A stretch of 64,000 nucleotides of DNA from Pratylenchus scribneri (Eukaryota; Nematoda; Chromadorea; Rhabditida; Pratylenchidae): the NCBI GenBank assembly GCA_030063045.1, contig JAQSEB010000247.1, forward strand, positions 33,059 through 97,058. Reading direction: 5' to 3'. Made by a program: the position numbers and the translations under genes. Shown here in pieces: positions 9,300 to 20,500 of the stretch (position 1 is its first letter; every line of letters starts with the position of its first letter). Under the pieces are notes generated by a model. The model saw only the letters and a program-made list of their open reading frames with translations. It searched no databases and was not told where the DNA came from.

Positions 9300-12200
9300 A
9301 TGATAAATATATTTTACATATTTTATCTATTTATGTTTTTCCTTTTTGTTAAAATAAGTCAGGTAAAAAGAATGTTATTATAGAAATCAAAAAAATTTAA
9401 TTTATATTTTATAGGAGAAGACATTATCGACTTCAGATATGGATGAACTAGAAAAACCAGATGGGTGGCTGAGCATTTCCGTGATTGAAGCATATTTTGA
9501 CTGGATAACTCGAGATCGAGAAAATGCGAGATTTGTGCCCAATGATGTCTTTAAAACTTTTCGAGAAACGAATGTGATTTCTGCTGAGAATGGCTACAAC
9601 AGCAAACTGACGAAGGCGGCACCAATTCAGTACGATATTGGTTAATCCTAACACATATAGACGGCAATGATTGGATTTTGACATTGTTTCATACGGGCTA
9701 TAACTATATGTTCAATTACGATTCATTAAATAGAGAGCGAACTCCAGATGTACTTCATGATGCATACAAACCATTGGACAAATTTTTCACTAATTTATAT
9801 GTCCATTATAATGAGTATTTTAAGAAGGACCCAACTGGATATGGATATCGTCCAATTATTCCGAGACAAAACAAAACATGCGATTTTGGTGTATTTCTGA
9901 TGATGTATGTCGAAAAAATTATAATGTATAAACATGCTATTTTTTTCTCCCCAAAAAAAACTTTTTTTCCCCAAAAAAATCTTTTTTTCCCCAAAACTTT
10001 TTTTCCCCCAAAAAAAACTTTTTTATCCCCAATATCTCTTTTTCCCCCAAAAAACACTTTTTTATCCCCAATAAACCCAAAAATGAAAATTTTTTGATTT
10101 TTTTTATAAAATCATAAAAGTAAATGGAATTTAAGCTTCAGCAGAAGATGAAATTATCTCAATATTTTCAATGTGAATTTTCATATAAATTTCCTTCGGC
10201 ATTACAAACTTAGCTTTACCTAGCTCAAAAACTTACCCTAATCTTAACCCTTAGCCCCTAGAACCCATGCTCTGACCCTAACCTACCCTAACCATAGCCC
10301 ATAGCCCCTAAAACCCATCCTCCGACCCTAGCCTAACCCTATCCCATAGCCCCTAAAACCCATGGTCTGATAACCTAGCCCTAATTCGGAAAATCACATC
10401 CGAGTCAAGAGTCATAAACATTAAACTTATTAGAAAATTTATTTTTTTGCACATTGGAACATATGAAATGAGTTGCATTCCATTTACTTTTATGATTTTT
10501 AAGAAAAAATCAAAAAATTTTCACTTTTGGGTTTATTGGGGAAAAAAAAGTGTTTTTTGGGGGAAAAAGAGGTATTGGGGATAAAAAAGTGTTTTTTGGG
10601 GGAAAAAAAGGTATTGGTGATAAAAAAGTGTTTTTTGGGGGAAAAAAAGTTTTGGGGAAAAAAGATTTTTTTGGGGAAAAAAAAGTTTTTTTTGGGGAGA
10701 AAAAAGGTTATCACAATGTATAATAATGTTCACCCATATATACCCTTTGAACAAGAAGCAATAACGGAATACCGGGCCAAAATACATCGGGAATTGATGG
10801 CAGATAAATTGTAAGATATTAAAATTTTAAAAAAAATAATTTTAGCTAGGACACAGATATACAAATCAAAATTTTGCCTTTCCTTACTAAAATACTAAAT
10901 TATATTAACGAATTAATTAAATAAAATATCGATTTTTTGAAAGTCTTTTTTAAAACTTAAAAAGAATTTTAAAGTTATAAATTTGATTAATATATTGTTT
11001 AAAAATTTTGCGAAAAATAGCCTGATTTGATTATTTGTTAATTGATATAAATAAAATTTAATCAGAATTCCAATTCAAAACAATTTAATGGAGTATAAGC
11101 AAAATATTTAATCGATTATTAATCAAAAAACGAGTTTTAAATTTTTCGACAAATAATTTTCATTCTAATTAATGAAATTTAATTAATAAAAATAAATATT
11201 ATTAAAATTTTTAAATTTTCGACAAATGAGAAAAAGCTTTATAAATTTGGCAATGTATATTTCATTTAAAGAAACAATTTATAAATAATTATATTTTCCT
11301 AAAAGTAGAATCAAATATATAACAGAAAATTTAAAAAGAATATATTATTAAAAAATTAAGCACTGAAATATTAACAAATGATGAATTTGAAAATACATCA
11401 TCTGGTTCAATTCGGAATGGGCCAGCAGCCAGAGAATATATAGGGCATAATGATGATGGACGTTCAATTCGAAATCAGCAGAGCGGACATAATGATAAAG
11501 GAAAATCAATACGAAATCAGCAGGGAGGACAAAATGATGAAGGAAGATCAATTCGAAACCAGAAAACGGATGATTCAATAAGAATAATAGAAAAGACTGA
11601 TGGCGCATCTTCTTCTGACTCAATCCGGAAGGCAAATAAAGGGAAACTGTTTCAATTCGAATAAAACAGAATGTCAAATCAATTCGGCATGGTCAAGGAG
11701 AATGAAGTGCCAATATTTCAGTTCGTCTAGAAAAACAAATCAGCACTGATCCAGCCACTGACTCAATAAGAAATAAAATAGTTGCAAATGTTTCAATTCG
11801 AGCAGCAGAAATCAAGGATTCAATCAGAGCGGCAAGCGGGAAAAAAGTGAGTGATCAAAATTGAAACCTCTCGAAAAAATGAAATTTTTTAAGAAATGGA
11901 CAGAACCAGATGATGCAAAAATGTCAGTGGCAGTAGAAGATGATGATATTCCAACCATTCGTTTCGACAGTGAAAAGGAGGGAGTATGGGAAATTGGATT
12001 TGGCAAAATATGGCATCAGCCAAAAGGAGAGCAAACAAGGGAAGTAACCGATGAATATGTGCCCATCTTAGAAGAATAAATTCGGGAATTAATTTAACAA
12101 AAGAAGGCGAATGGTTCAATAAAAGATATCGAGCAGAATGATTCAATCCGCGATTTCAAGCCCAAAGGTGGCTCAATCCGAAACGCTGGTGCAGGAGAGG

Positions 12201-12436
12201 GCAACAATGCTGAAGCCTAGGGATACTTGTGAAAAAAAGGGAAAGAAAAAGTGGTTTGGTAAACGGTTGTTTGGCTCTTCAGGTCGAAACTCTGGTTATT
12301 CACCTTCATGTAAAAAAATTTCTAAATTAAAAATTATTTCTTTTCTTATTAATTAGATTCTGGAAAGCCATCCAGCAAGCCTAGTGAGTATGAGTTTGCG
12401 TATTGGATGTTAGTATTCGAAGGATTATTTAATTAA
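9300..12436 (+). pseudogene. Gene B': decayed secreted Ulp1-like/SIR gene
   Basis: Exon 1 (9,300-9,362) is a signal peptide (MINIFYIFYLFMFFLFVKIS), the counterpart of gene F's. Exon 2 starts at 9,415 with the Ulp1-like frame; a 2-base gain near 9,585 shifts it. In the continuing frame the catalytic His is Asp (GNDWILTLFH) and the Cys site reads TCDFGVF (Cys to Phe). A fold-back transposon sits at 9,932-10,714; the domain resumes to RELMADK and the family donor TT|GTAAGA (10,812). Exon 3 from 11,361 has SIR repeats (NDDGRSIRNQQ, NDKGKSIRNQQ, NDEGRSIRNQ), a stop near 11,661, then more SIR remnants in shifted frames to 12,309. A short last exon (12,357-12,436, SGKPSSKPSEYEFAYWM) follows. A paralogue of F, clearly not functional as a protease. 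Confidence 0.8.
9932..10714. mobile_element. Fold-back transposon with 9-bp target duplication
   Basis: Exact 9-bp duplication AATGTATAA at 9,923-9,931 and 10,715-10,723. The ends ACATGCTATTTTTTTCTCCCC-type (left) and GGTTATCAC (right) lead into long inverted arms made of CCCCAAAAAAACTTTTTT-like iterations. The core (10,140-10,400) has TTAGCCCCTA/ACCCTAACC-like words. A second member is at 45,331-45,874. A 9-bp duplication with long inverted arms fits MULE-type elements; no transposase is present. Confidence 0.85.
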
Positions 12437-12850
12437 TTGATATTTCACTTTTTTGAATATTTACATTTTTTTTTCACATTTATTTGGCTGTCCTTTTCAT
12501 TTGCATTTCTATTCAAATTTCTCCAAATTCGTCCATCACGACAAATGGTGTCACTTCCAATTATAATAAATCTTCAAGCCATTGGGTCACTCTGATCGAA
12601 ATCGAAACTCTGATTATTCATCTTCATGTATAAAAATTTCTAAATTAAAATTATTCCTTTTATTTACTTATTTATTAGGTACTGAGATTCCGTTTTGAAT
12701 ATTATTTCTCGAAGGATAATTTGATTAATTTATATTTTACTTTTTTGGATATTTATATTTTTTCACTTTTATTTGGCTGTCCTTTTCATTTGCATTTGAT
12801 TTCTATCTCAATTCCTTCAATTTCATCTTGACTTCAACCAAAACAATGAC
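12281..12850. repeat. Direct duplication of the B' gene end, about 312-bp period
   Basis: The segment around TCGAAACTCTGGTTATTCACC, with its intron and downstream stretch (TTTGGCTGTCCTTTTCATTT), recurs from about 12,595 (TCGAAACTCTGATTATTCATC, same flank). It is a tandem duplication of the last exon junction and 3' flank. DNA from 12,850 to 13,650 holds nothing recognisable. Confidence 0.65.
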
Positions 12851-13649
12851 TTTTTTTATTGTTACTAGCTCCTCAAAAAGTTTTTCATTATAATCTAAGT
12901 TTGTTTCCTCATTTTTTCAATTCACTAATCATTCACAAATTAAACGATTACTGAAAATTCATGCTTCGAATTTATTGGAAATTTTAATTTTCTTGGGTTG
13001 GATAAAAATATTTGTTAAATTGATATTATAATATGATATTGACAAAATAATACTACGACCAATTGTGAATAAATCATCGAGTCATTAGTGAATATGGTTT
13101 GGGTCGTGAATAAAAAATATTTTAAATTCCTCTGCCTAATAAGGGAAAACTGGCCTCAATTTTCATTAGTGTTGAAAGTTTTATCATAACAAATTTATCC
13201 TATCCTATCCAGAAATCTATGCTCTTTATAATGGTTCAAAATTAATTTATTTGGATTTGTGCAAGATATCTACGAAGTAATGAAATGAAAATCTCTTTCA
13301 AACATATTTTTAACCCAATCAATTCCATAAATTTATACAGGAAAATGAAATTCAATTTATTAAAAAATTTCTAAAATTATTGTGATAGATTTCGTCATAT
13401 TTAAATGTCTGAATTGATTTGATTTATAGAAAAAGTTAACAAAATGAATGTAAGCTTAATGGAAAAAATTGTAAAATCGAGCGTAATATTATATGGCACA
13501 AATGATCCAAAAAGTCCAAAATTAATGGAATGAATTATTGATGTGGAAGGGATTGTAAATATAAAACTATAAAAATAAATAATCAATAAGCGATCATCCA
13601 TATTAAATATGAAGTATCGGTTGGCTGACACTTGCGGACGAAATCGTCT

Positions 13650-14119
13650 GGGGCCTTATTCTCATCTTTGGATTTAGTGCTAAATCGCGATTTATTCGTA
13701 AATCGGGATTTAATTTTTCTTAAATCTTTATTCTCATCTTCGGATCCTTATAATAATTCAGAAACCGATTTTAGACCCCACAAACCTTAAACCATTTTGT
13801 AGAACTCATCAAGACGCATCGATTGGTATATAATTTATTTTGGTTAAATCAAAATTAGAGGGTATTAAACCGTTTAAACCATATTTTACAGTTTTTGGTT
13901 TTAAACTCCTTAATTTCTGGCCAGAATATGGCATTTTATATACCAATCGATGCGTCTCGATGAGATCTACAAAATGGTTTAAGGTTTGTGGGGTTTAAAA
14001 TCGGTTTCTGAATTATTATAAGGATCCGAAGATGAGAATAGAGATTTAAGAAAATTAAATCCCGATTTACGAAATAAATCGCGATTTAGCACTAAATCCA
14101 TAGATGAGAATAAGGCCCC
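13650..14119. mobile_element. Long-armed fold-back MITE
   Basis: Arms of roughly 190 bp are almost perfect inverted copies, beginning GGGGCCTTATTCTCATCT and including TTTAGTGCTAAATCGCGATT and GACCCCACAAACCTTAAACC; the loop is about 80 bp. An older relative of the inner arms lies at 20,130-20,540. Confidence 0.85.
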
Positions 14120-14585
14120 TGGACTCTGGAGCCGAAGGCGGTAAAGCTGATTCGCTGCTAAAATCCTCTTTCAATATTCCAAAATTTTTTATAGTTTACA
14201 AAACATAGAGTCAATATTTATTTACAATTAAGAGAATACGAATACTTTTATATTATTATATTTTTATAGTCAACATTTTCATTCATAATAAAAAATTTTT
14301 AAAAAAGTTTTTTAACTATTAAAATATTATTTTAGATTTTTGGAAAAAAGAGAAAAATGAAATTTTCTTTACCATCGAATTTCGGTCTGTTCCGTTCAAT
14401 TCTGTTCCTGTTTCAGAATTTTAATCTGTTCATAATTCCGATTCCATTTCATGACTAGAATCCAATGTTTCCCCTGTTGGTTTACACCTCTTTTTTTTGT
14501 TTTGAAACGCAGATAATCTATAGATTAATAGATGTTTCTGACTAGCTCAATCGATAATTCTCCGATTTATAGGATCTAGTTTTAA

Positions 14586-16389
14586 GGGGTACACCCCTAC
14601 TGGGCGCAAGCCAACTGGGCGCAAGAGTAAAAATATAATTTGTTTTGGCACCGCTTCCAACATTGGAGTATGAAGGATATGTTTCATTTTTAAGTTTTTC
14701 CAACAAATTCTCTCCACCGTCTCACTCGGCAAAGAGAGGTTCAGCCTGAAGGCCTCATCATTATTGGTTGAATGGTTTGAGTTCCTCCTAGAGCAATTCA
14801 TCATTTAGATTCGTCCTATCTCTCCGCCTTACAGCTTCGAGTCATCTGTTGCCAGGATATCCATAGACTGATTGAACGTCCCATACCGTTCAACCATGCC
14901 TTGATAATTGCCCCTTGATGGATCGATTGCGCAGTTTTCACGTGCTGCGGCACAAAGTCCAGAGCGTATCTGGTCATATGGAAAGCAACACCCCTGGATG
15001 ATGCAGGACATTCCATGCGGTTTAATGAGAGCCTTCGAACCGGTTTGGATCGGCTGCGGATTATCAATGGTTGATTGAATAGTTTCGATTGAATCATTCT
15101 CGACCGGATCAGTTAATAAAAGGATCGGCCCGAGACCCCCAATCCCTTCGTTAAGAGTTTTTGCCCTTATTCGGGGCTTTCATACTGGCCAAGAGCAGCT
15201 CCACACTTTGCTGCAACTCCTCGACTACTTCATCCATTCGGGATTTTCCCTTGACCGAGCCATCATGCCCGGAGACATGGAGGTTGGTTTGTGATCGGCC
15301 GAAGCCCTTGGTTGTCAGAGCATCCGAATTATTTGTTTGGATATCTTTCTTATCACGAAGTGAAGCTCGTGGATTTTGTTTTTGGCCGAAGCCCGGGAGG
15401 TTTCCAACCCCCCGCTTACAGGTAACGTTTACGACCGAATTTTTCCGTCGTTCCAAAATTTGCGCATTCACTGCGGCCTCCTGCCGAGGACTTGATCCAT
15501 TGCACATACTTCTGCCCTTTGTGGAAGTACGTGCGGCGCCCAACGAATGAGACTTACCCACCATCCACGGTCCTGCTACATCGCATTGCAATTCACCTTG
15601 TCCGAGCATTTTGTCGCTTTGAATTGGCTTTATTCAATTTTTAGACTGAGCTTGGGACTGGTCCTGAGACTGAGGATTTCTCCGAAATTCTCCTCTTTTT
15701 ATACGAGTGGATGGGGGAGGAGTCAGTGATGAATGGGTGTTGCCCATTCTCATTCGCGCCAATTTACCGCGAGCTTCCAATTTTGGTGAGATTGGGAATG
15801 GAAAATGCGAGGGCAGCTGCATCCTCTTTTTCTTTCATGCTTCCGTCGGGTGAATTTGACGGGCAGCGAGTTGAGTGTGGTCTTCTTTCCCTTTGATTTG
15901 GGAGAGGAGATTGGTCGCTTTTCAGCCTTTCCTTCTCACCAACTCGGCGAGAGGAGTAGTTTGGATTTGGATTTGAAATTGTTGGAAATGGGAGTGAATG
16001 GAATAAATGAGAGATGTTTGGCTTATGCCAAACGAGAAAGTTTGGCCTATTATAATTGTTGAAGTATTCAACCTTTTCAAAAAATTTAATGTCATATTGA
16101 AGAGCTAAATCTTAGCTATTAAATATTATATAATTTATAAAGATTGGTTTAGTATTTAGTTTTACCGGAAATATAAATTAGTGAATAAGTCTGACACCAT
16201 TTTTCATCATTTTTCGACATTTTTGGCCATAATTCTTTGAATTTTAAACCGATTCATCTGAATTTTACATTATTTGATAGATTTGATCAAGCTCTTTAAT
16301 CTGATACTAAATTCAGTGAAAATCATTCAGTGCTTTTTGTATAATAAAGTCTTGCGCCCAGTTGGCCTGCGCCCAGTAGGGATGCTGCC
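14586..16389. mobile_element. 1.8-kb hAT-like TIR element carrying ORFs
   Basis: Target duplication AGTTTTAA (8 bp, exact) at 14,578-14,585 and 16,390-16,397. Imperfect TIRs of about 38 bp share CCTACTGGGCGCA and CCAACTGGGCGCAAGA. The interior from 14.8 to 15.9 kb is GC-richer than its surroundings and has open frames on the minus strand. No hAT transposase motif is seen. Confidence 0.75.
14829..15822 (-). pseudogene. Unrecognised ORFs inside the 1.8-kb element
   Basis: Three minus-strand pieces follow one another: 15,822-15,634 (ends NPQSQDQSQAQSKN), 15,609-15,151 (152 aa, starts MLGQGELQCD, contains a helical acidic stretch MDEVVEELQQSVELLLASMK), and 15,011-14,829 (MSCIIQGCCFPYDQIRSG, cysteine-containing). 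They are separated by stops, so at best this is a broken gene or several small ones. GC content unlike the cluster suggests it was captured by or belongs to the transposon. I do not recognise the family. Confidence 0.4.
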
Positions 16390-16397
16390 AGTTTTAA

Positions 16398-17504
16398 ATA
16401 TTCTAAAGTTATTAAGCTTTTGACAAATTTCTCAGCAAAAAGGCGACTCTTTCGCCAAGTATTACTGTCAATTAATATATTAATCAAAAATTTAAAATCG
16501 ACTTCACTTATTTCTAAATGCTGACTAATCTGGCATCTTTTGAATTATTTAAAAAAAATAAAAATTGCTTTTGTAAATTGAAGAAAAAATCTTCATTTAA
16601 CAATGGCTGAATAAAAATATTTGTTCGGATCAAATTGCAATTAGTAAATTTAATTTTAATAAAGTAATCTGAATCTATAATTCTTCAATTGTTTTTCGCA
16701 ATCCCATCATTCATAGCAAGTTTTCCAATTTAATTGATTAAGAGTATTAGGGATGACGAAAAATGTGCGTATTTTTGGATTTTTAGAAAAAAATATTGAA
16801 ATGACAAGAAATGGATTTGTATAAACAGTTATAATCTCATCTTTTGCTTTACAAAATTTTTCTAAAATTCAATACTAATCCACATTTGCTTAGAATGGAC
16901 TTAAAATTTTTAAATACTTTAAAGAGATCAAAAATATATTTAAAACATTGCATTTTTTTCAAATTCTCACAGATATCAAAAGAAAACTGGTATATAATTA
17001 TTTGCGCACATTTTTCAACTACTTTCCAACACCGAATGAAAATATCAAAATTTAATATTTCGAAACAGATTTTAAATATATTCAATAAAAACTAATATCA
17101 TATTCAGATTCTCCATCATCTAAAACCCCTAAATACTCATTTTTTTGTAAAATTAAATTAAAAATTTTTTCGAAAAAAAATGATTGAACTTAACTATTAT
17201 CAAAAAATGTATCAAGATGATGATAAAATTTCAAAAATCTAAATTGAATTTCCTATTCTCACACTGTTAGTTCATCGATTTATAATTTAACAAAAATGAT
17301 TTTCTTTTTAATTTAAATTTTTCTTTAGGACCACTTTCATTTTCCTGAAAATATTTTTAGATGTTCCTCGAAGAGAGAAAAAATTATAAATACATATATG
17401 TATGGATTATTAAAAGAATAAATTTTATTTGATAAATTACAAATTAAAATTAGTCTTTTTAACAAAATAATAAACATATGAATTAATAAATAATCTTCGA
17501 AATG
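16398..17504. other. Intergenic DNA and 3' flank of gene C
   Basis: 16,398-17,100 shows no gene. 17,200-17,504 (the 3' flank of gene C, including GTATCAAGATGATGATAAA) is repeated in diverged form at 62,920-63,176, the 3' flank of the orphan FLYWCH exon there, evidence of segmental duplication. Confidence 0.6.
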
Positions 17505-20500
17505 TCAATTATTTTTTGCATGGTTATGTTGAGCAAAAACATCTATCAAACCATCCTTGATATTAGCTCGGCCATGACAAATATCTCGGTCTAATCTAAA
17601 TGTGAAAAATTTATTATTTCCATCTATTTAGATAATGTATCAATTTTTTCCTATCGCTCCAGAGGTGAAAATGAAAATATATAGATATATATATATATAC
17701 ATATATATGGAAGGTTACAGAATTATGGAAAATTTAATAAATATAAAAAAAATCCGGGAAAATTTTGTAGTTAATATTATACTAAAATAAGTTTAAATTT
17801 TCAATTGTAAAAGATTATTAAATTTATATATTTATAAAATTGTAAAAATAAAAAAAATTTTTCAAAAAAATCAAAAAAAAAATTGCGGAAAATTTTCCTT
17901 ACCTATCTTTTTTACTATATTTGCATTTATAATTTAATGTTTTGAATTTTATGTTATCCCGATAATAGGTATAGCCATCATGGGTAATTGGTTTTCCCTG
18001 TTCTGCTTGTGAAATGTTTTCAATTGAAAGTTGGTCCCATCCATTTGGCCGCACATATTCCTTCATTCCGATAAGGCCGCGTGTTTGGCGTCAGAAAAAT
18101 GGATAATGGTTTAAAATGTATATTAGAAAAATACCAGTTTTTTCCTATTGCAACTTTTTTCAATCTCTGCTGTTCCTTGCTCCCATGGAACAGAGAACAG
18201 GAACAGCAGAAAAGATTTTCTATTCCTAAACTGCTGTTCCAAGGATCAATTTTTTTCGAAAAATTTTTCAGAAATTTTAATTTTTTTCCTCAATTTTGGC
18301 AAAAATATTAAATTTGAAATTGACCTCGAAAAGGAACATCATTTCATCCATATTACGAATCATAAATCTTAAGATTTTCAGATTTGACCAAAAATATTCG
18401 ATTATTTCGTGATTTTCTGGAACAGTATAGGAGTAGCAAAATTTGTTCTGTTCCTGTTCCTGCTCTGTTCATATTCTATTCCTCATCCAAAAATTTTCAA
18501 GCTTTTCTATTCCTTTTCAGTTCTAAATGTTGGAACAGAACAGGAATAGGAACAGAATAGAATTAGGGTTCGGCGGTATCGGTATTTGGAGTCAAAGTCG
18601 GTAACGGTATTGGCCGGTATCAGCCTACTCGGTATCCGGTATCGGTATTGAGTCTAGGGTCGGTAAACGGTATCGGTATTTGGCACTAGTCGGTATCGGT
18701 ATTAGTCGGTATTTCGGTATTTGATGAAAAAATGGCAAAAAAAATTTTAAAAATCATTTTTTTCTTTCAAAAATCAAAAATTTTTGTTACAGAGAAATAA
18801 AAATTAGCTTCATAAAAGATTTAAATTTGACTGAAATTTTCACTTTAAAGAAAAAAATTTTAAAAAAATTTAAAAATTTGGCCAAAAATGCCATTTTATG
18901 GGGTGCTTGTCAATACCGATTAATACCGAGTTGGAAAATCGGTAACGGTATTACCGGGGTTGGTAGCGGTATTAGCAAAATCGGTATCGGTATTGGCCAG
19001 ACCCCGGTATTTCGGTATTAATACCGACCGGTATCCCGATACCGCTGAACCCTAAATAGAATCAGTGGAACAGGGAAAACACCGGAAAATACTCATTTAT
19101 TTTGTTTCTGTAAAGCTCCAAAAACCCTATATAATATTTAAAAATATAAAGATGAAAATTAAGTGCAGAAATATTTTATGATAATTTTGATTATAGATTT
19201 TAAATTGCGGATAGGTATTGGTACCGAAATCAATTTACCATTATCAAAGCTTTTGATCATTGTTATATGTACTGGTTAAAACTTAAAATAATGTCCATAA
19301 AGATAATTTCATAATCAATATAAAAGTAATATACCTTTCATGATTATGCTTGCTTGTGTAAATTATCCGATTGTCATTGTCAACTTGGGCTCTTGCCAAA
19401 CATGGCTTATCTTCCCTTCGCTCCTCACATTTCCATTCATCTCCTACTTGTCTTTCATAAACAAATCCTTCATTAAGCATATAATAACCACCGAATTCAT
19501 GTTTCGCATATTCAACCTTTTTGCCAGTTTCTATGCAAATATAATTTTAAATTATTTTTAATAGCTAATAATTATTAATTTTTAAATTCAGCAGGTCATA
19601 TTAAAATTTTTATTCAAAAATTATGAATATCAGTAATTAATTTATGTATTTCTGATGAAATTAAAATATTAAACTTTTGCATTTTATTAAATTCTATCTT
19701 GGGCTTTACTATAAATCTAATCAGTTTTCTGTTCGGTACTTGTGTAGTTTACATCCCCTTTTTGGGTCACCTTGGAAAAAGTGAGGAAAATGTGGAGGCT
19801 GGAGGGTCCCCCTTTGGTATTAGGGTTAGGGTTTGGGTTTAGAATACATTTGAGATGATTTTTACATCATCCTAATCCAATCCCTAACATATCCCTGAAT
19901 GACCCCAACCCTAAACTGATGACCCATAGGGGGACAAAGCACTTTCAAAAAGGGGATGTAAACTACACAAGTACCCTGCTTACTTATTCTATTGATTCTT
20001 AATTTTATATCCAAGCCATATTTGAAATGGAGATGATTATATTATAATTGAATTTATATAATATCGAAAATGGCCATTTATCTAGAAATGTTCGAATTTA
20101 AATTTAGGATGGATATATAAAACATATCATTTTTAAGGTTACTATTTTTTTGCCATTGAAATTTTTTAAATGAAGTTTTTTTTGCCACTAAAATTTTTTA
20201 AATTCCACTAAAAGTATTTTTTGCCATAAAATTTTTTAAATGCCATTAAGACCCCACAAACCTTATATCAATTTGTAGATCTCATCGAGACGAATTAAAT
20301 GTTATATAAGGCCCAAAATTAAAGCGATTAAAACCAAAAGCTGGAAAATGGTTTAAACGGTTTAACTCTTTAATTTTATGCCAAACCATGAAAAAATATA
20401 TACCAATCGACGCGACTCTATGAGATCTACAAATTGTTAGAAGATTTGGGGTGTCTAAAATCAGGACCTGATTTATTATAATTCGAAAACTGTTTTAATG

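Noticed and set aside
10220..10400. Telomeric repeats (CCCTAACC-like)
   Set aside because: Irregular CCCTAACCTACCCTAACC words occur in the core of both fold-back elements and are not tandem telomere arrays.
14829..15011. Envelope or protease gene from the cysteine-rich frame
   Set aside because: Only one short piece between stops, with no recognisable motif; identity would be a guess.
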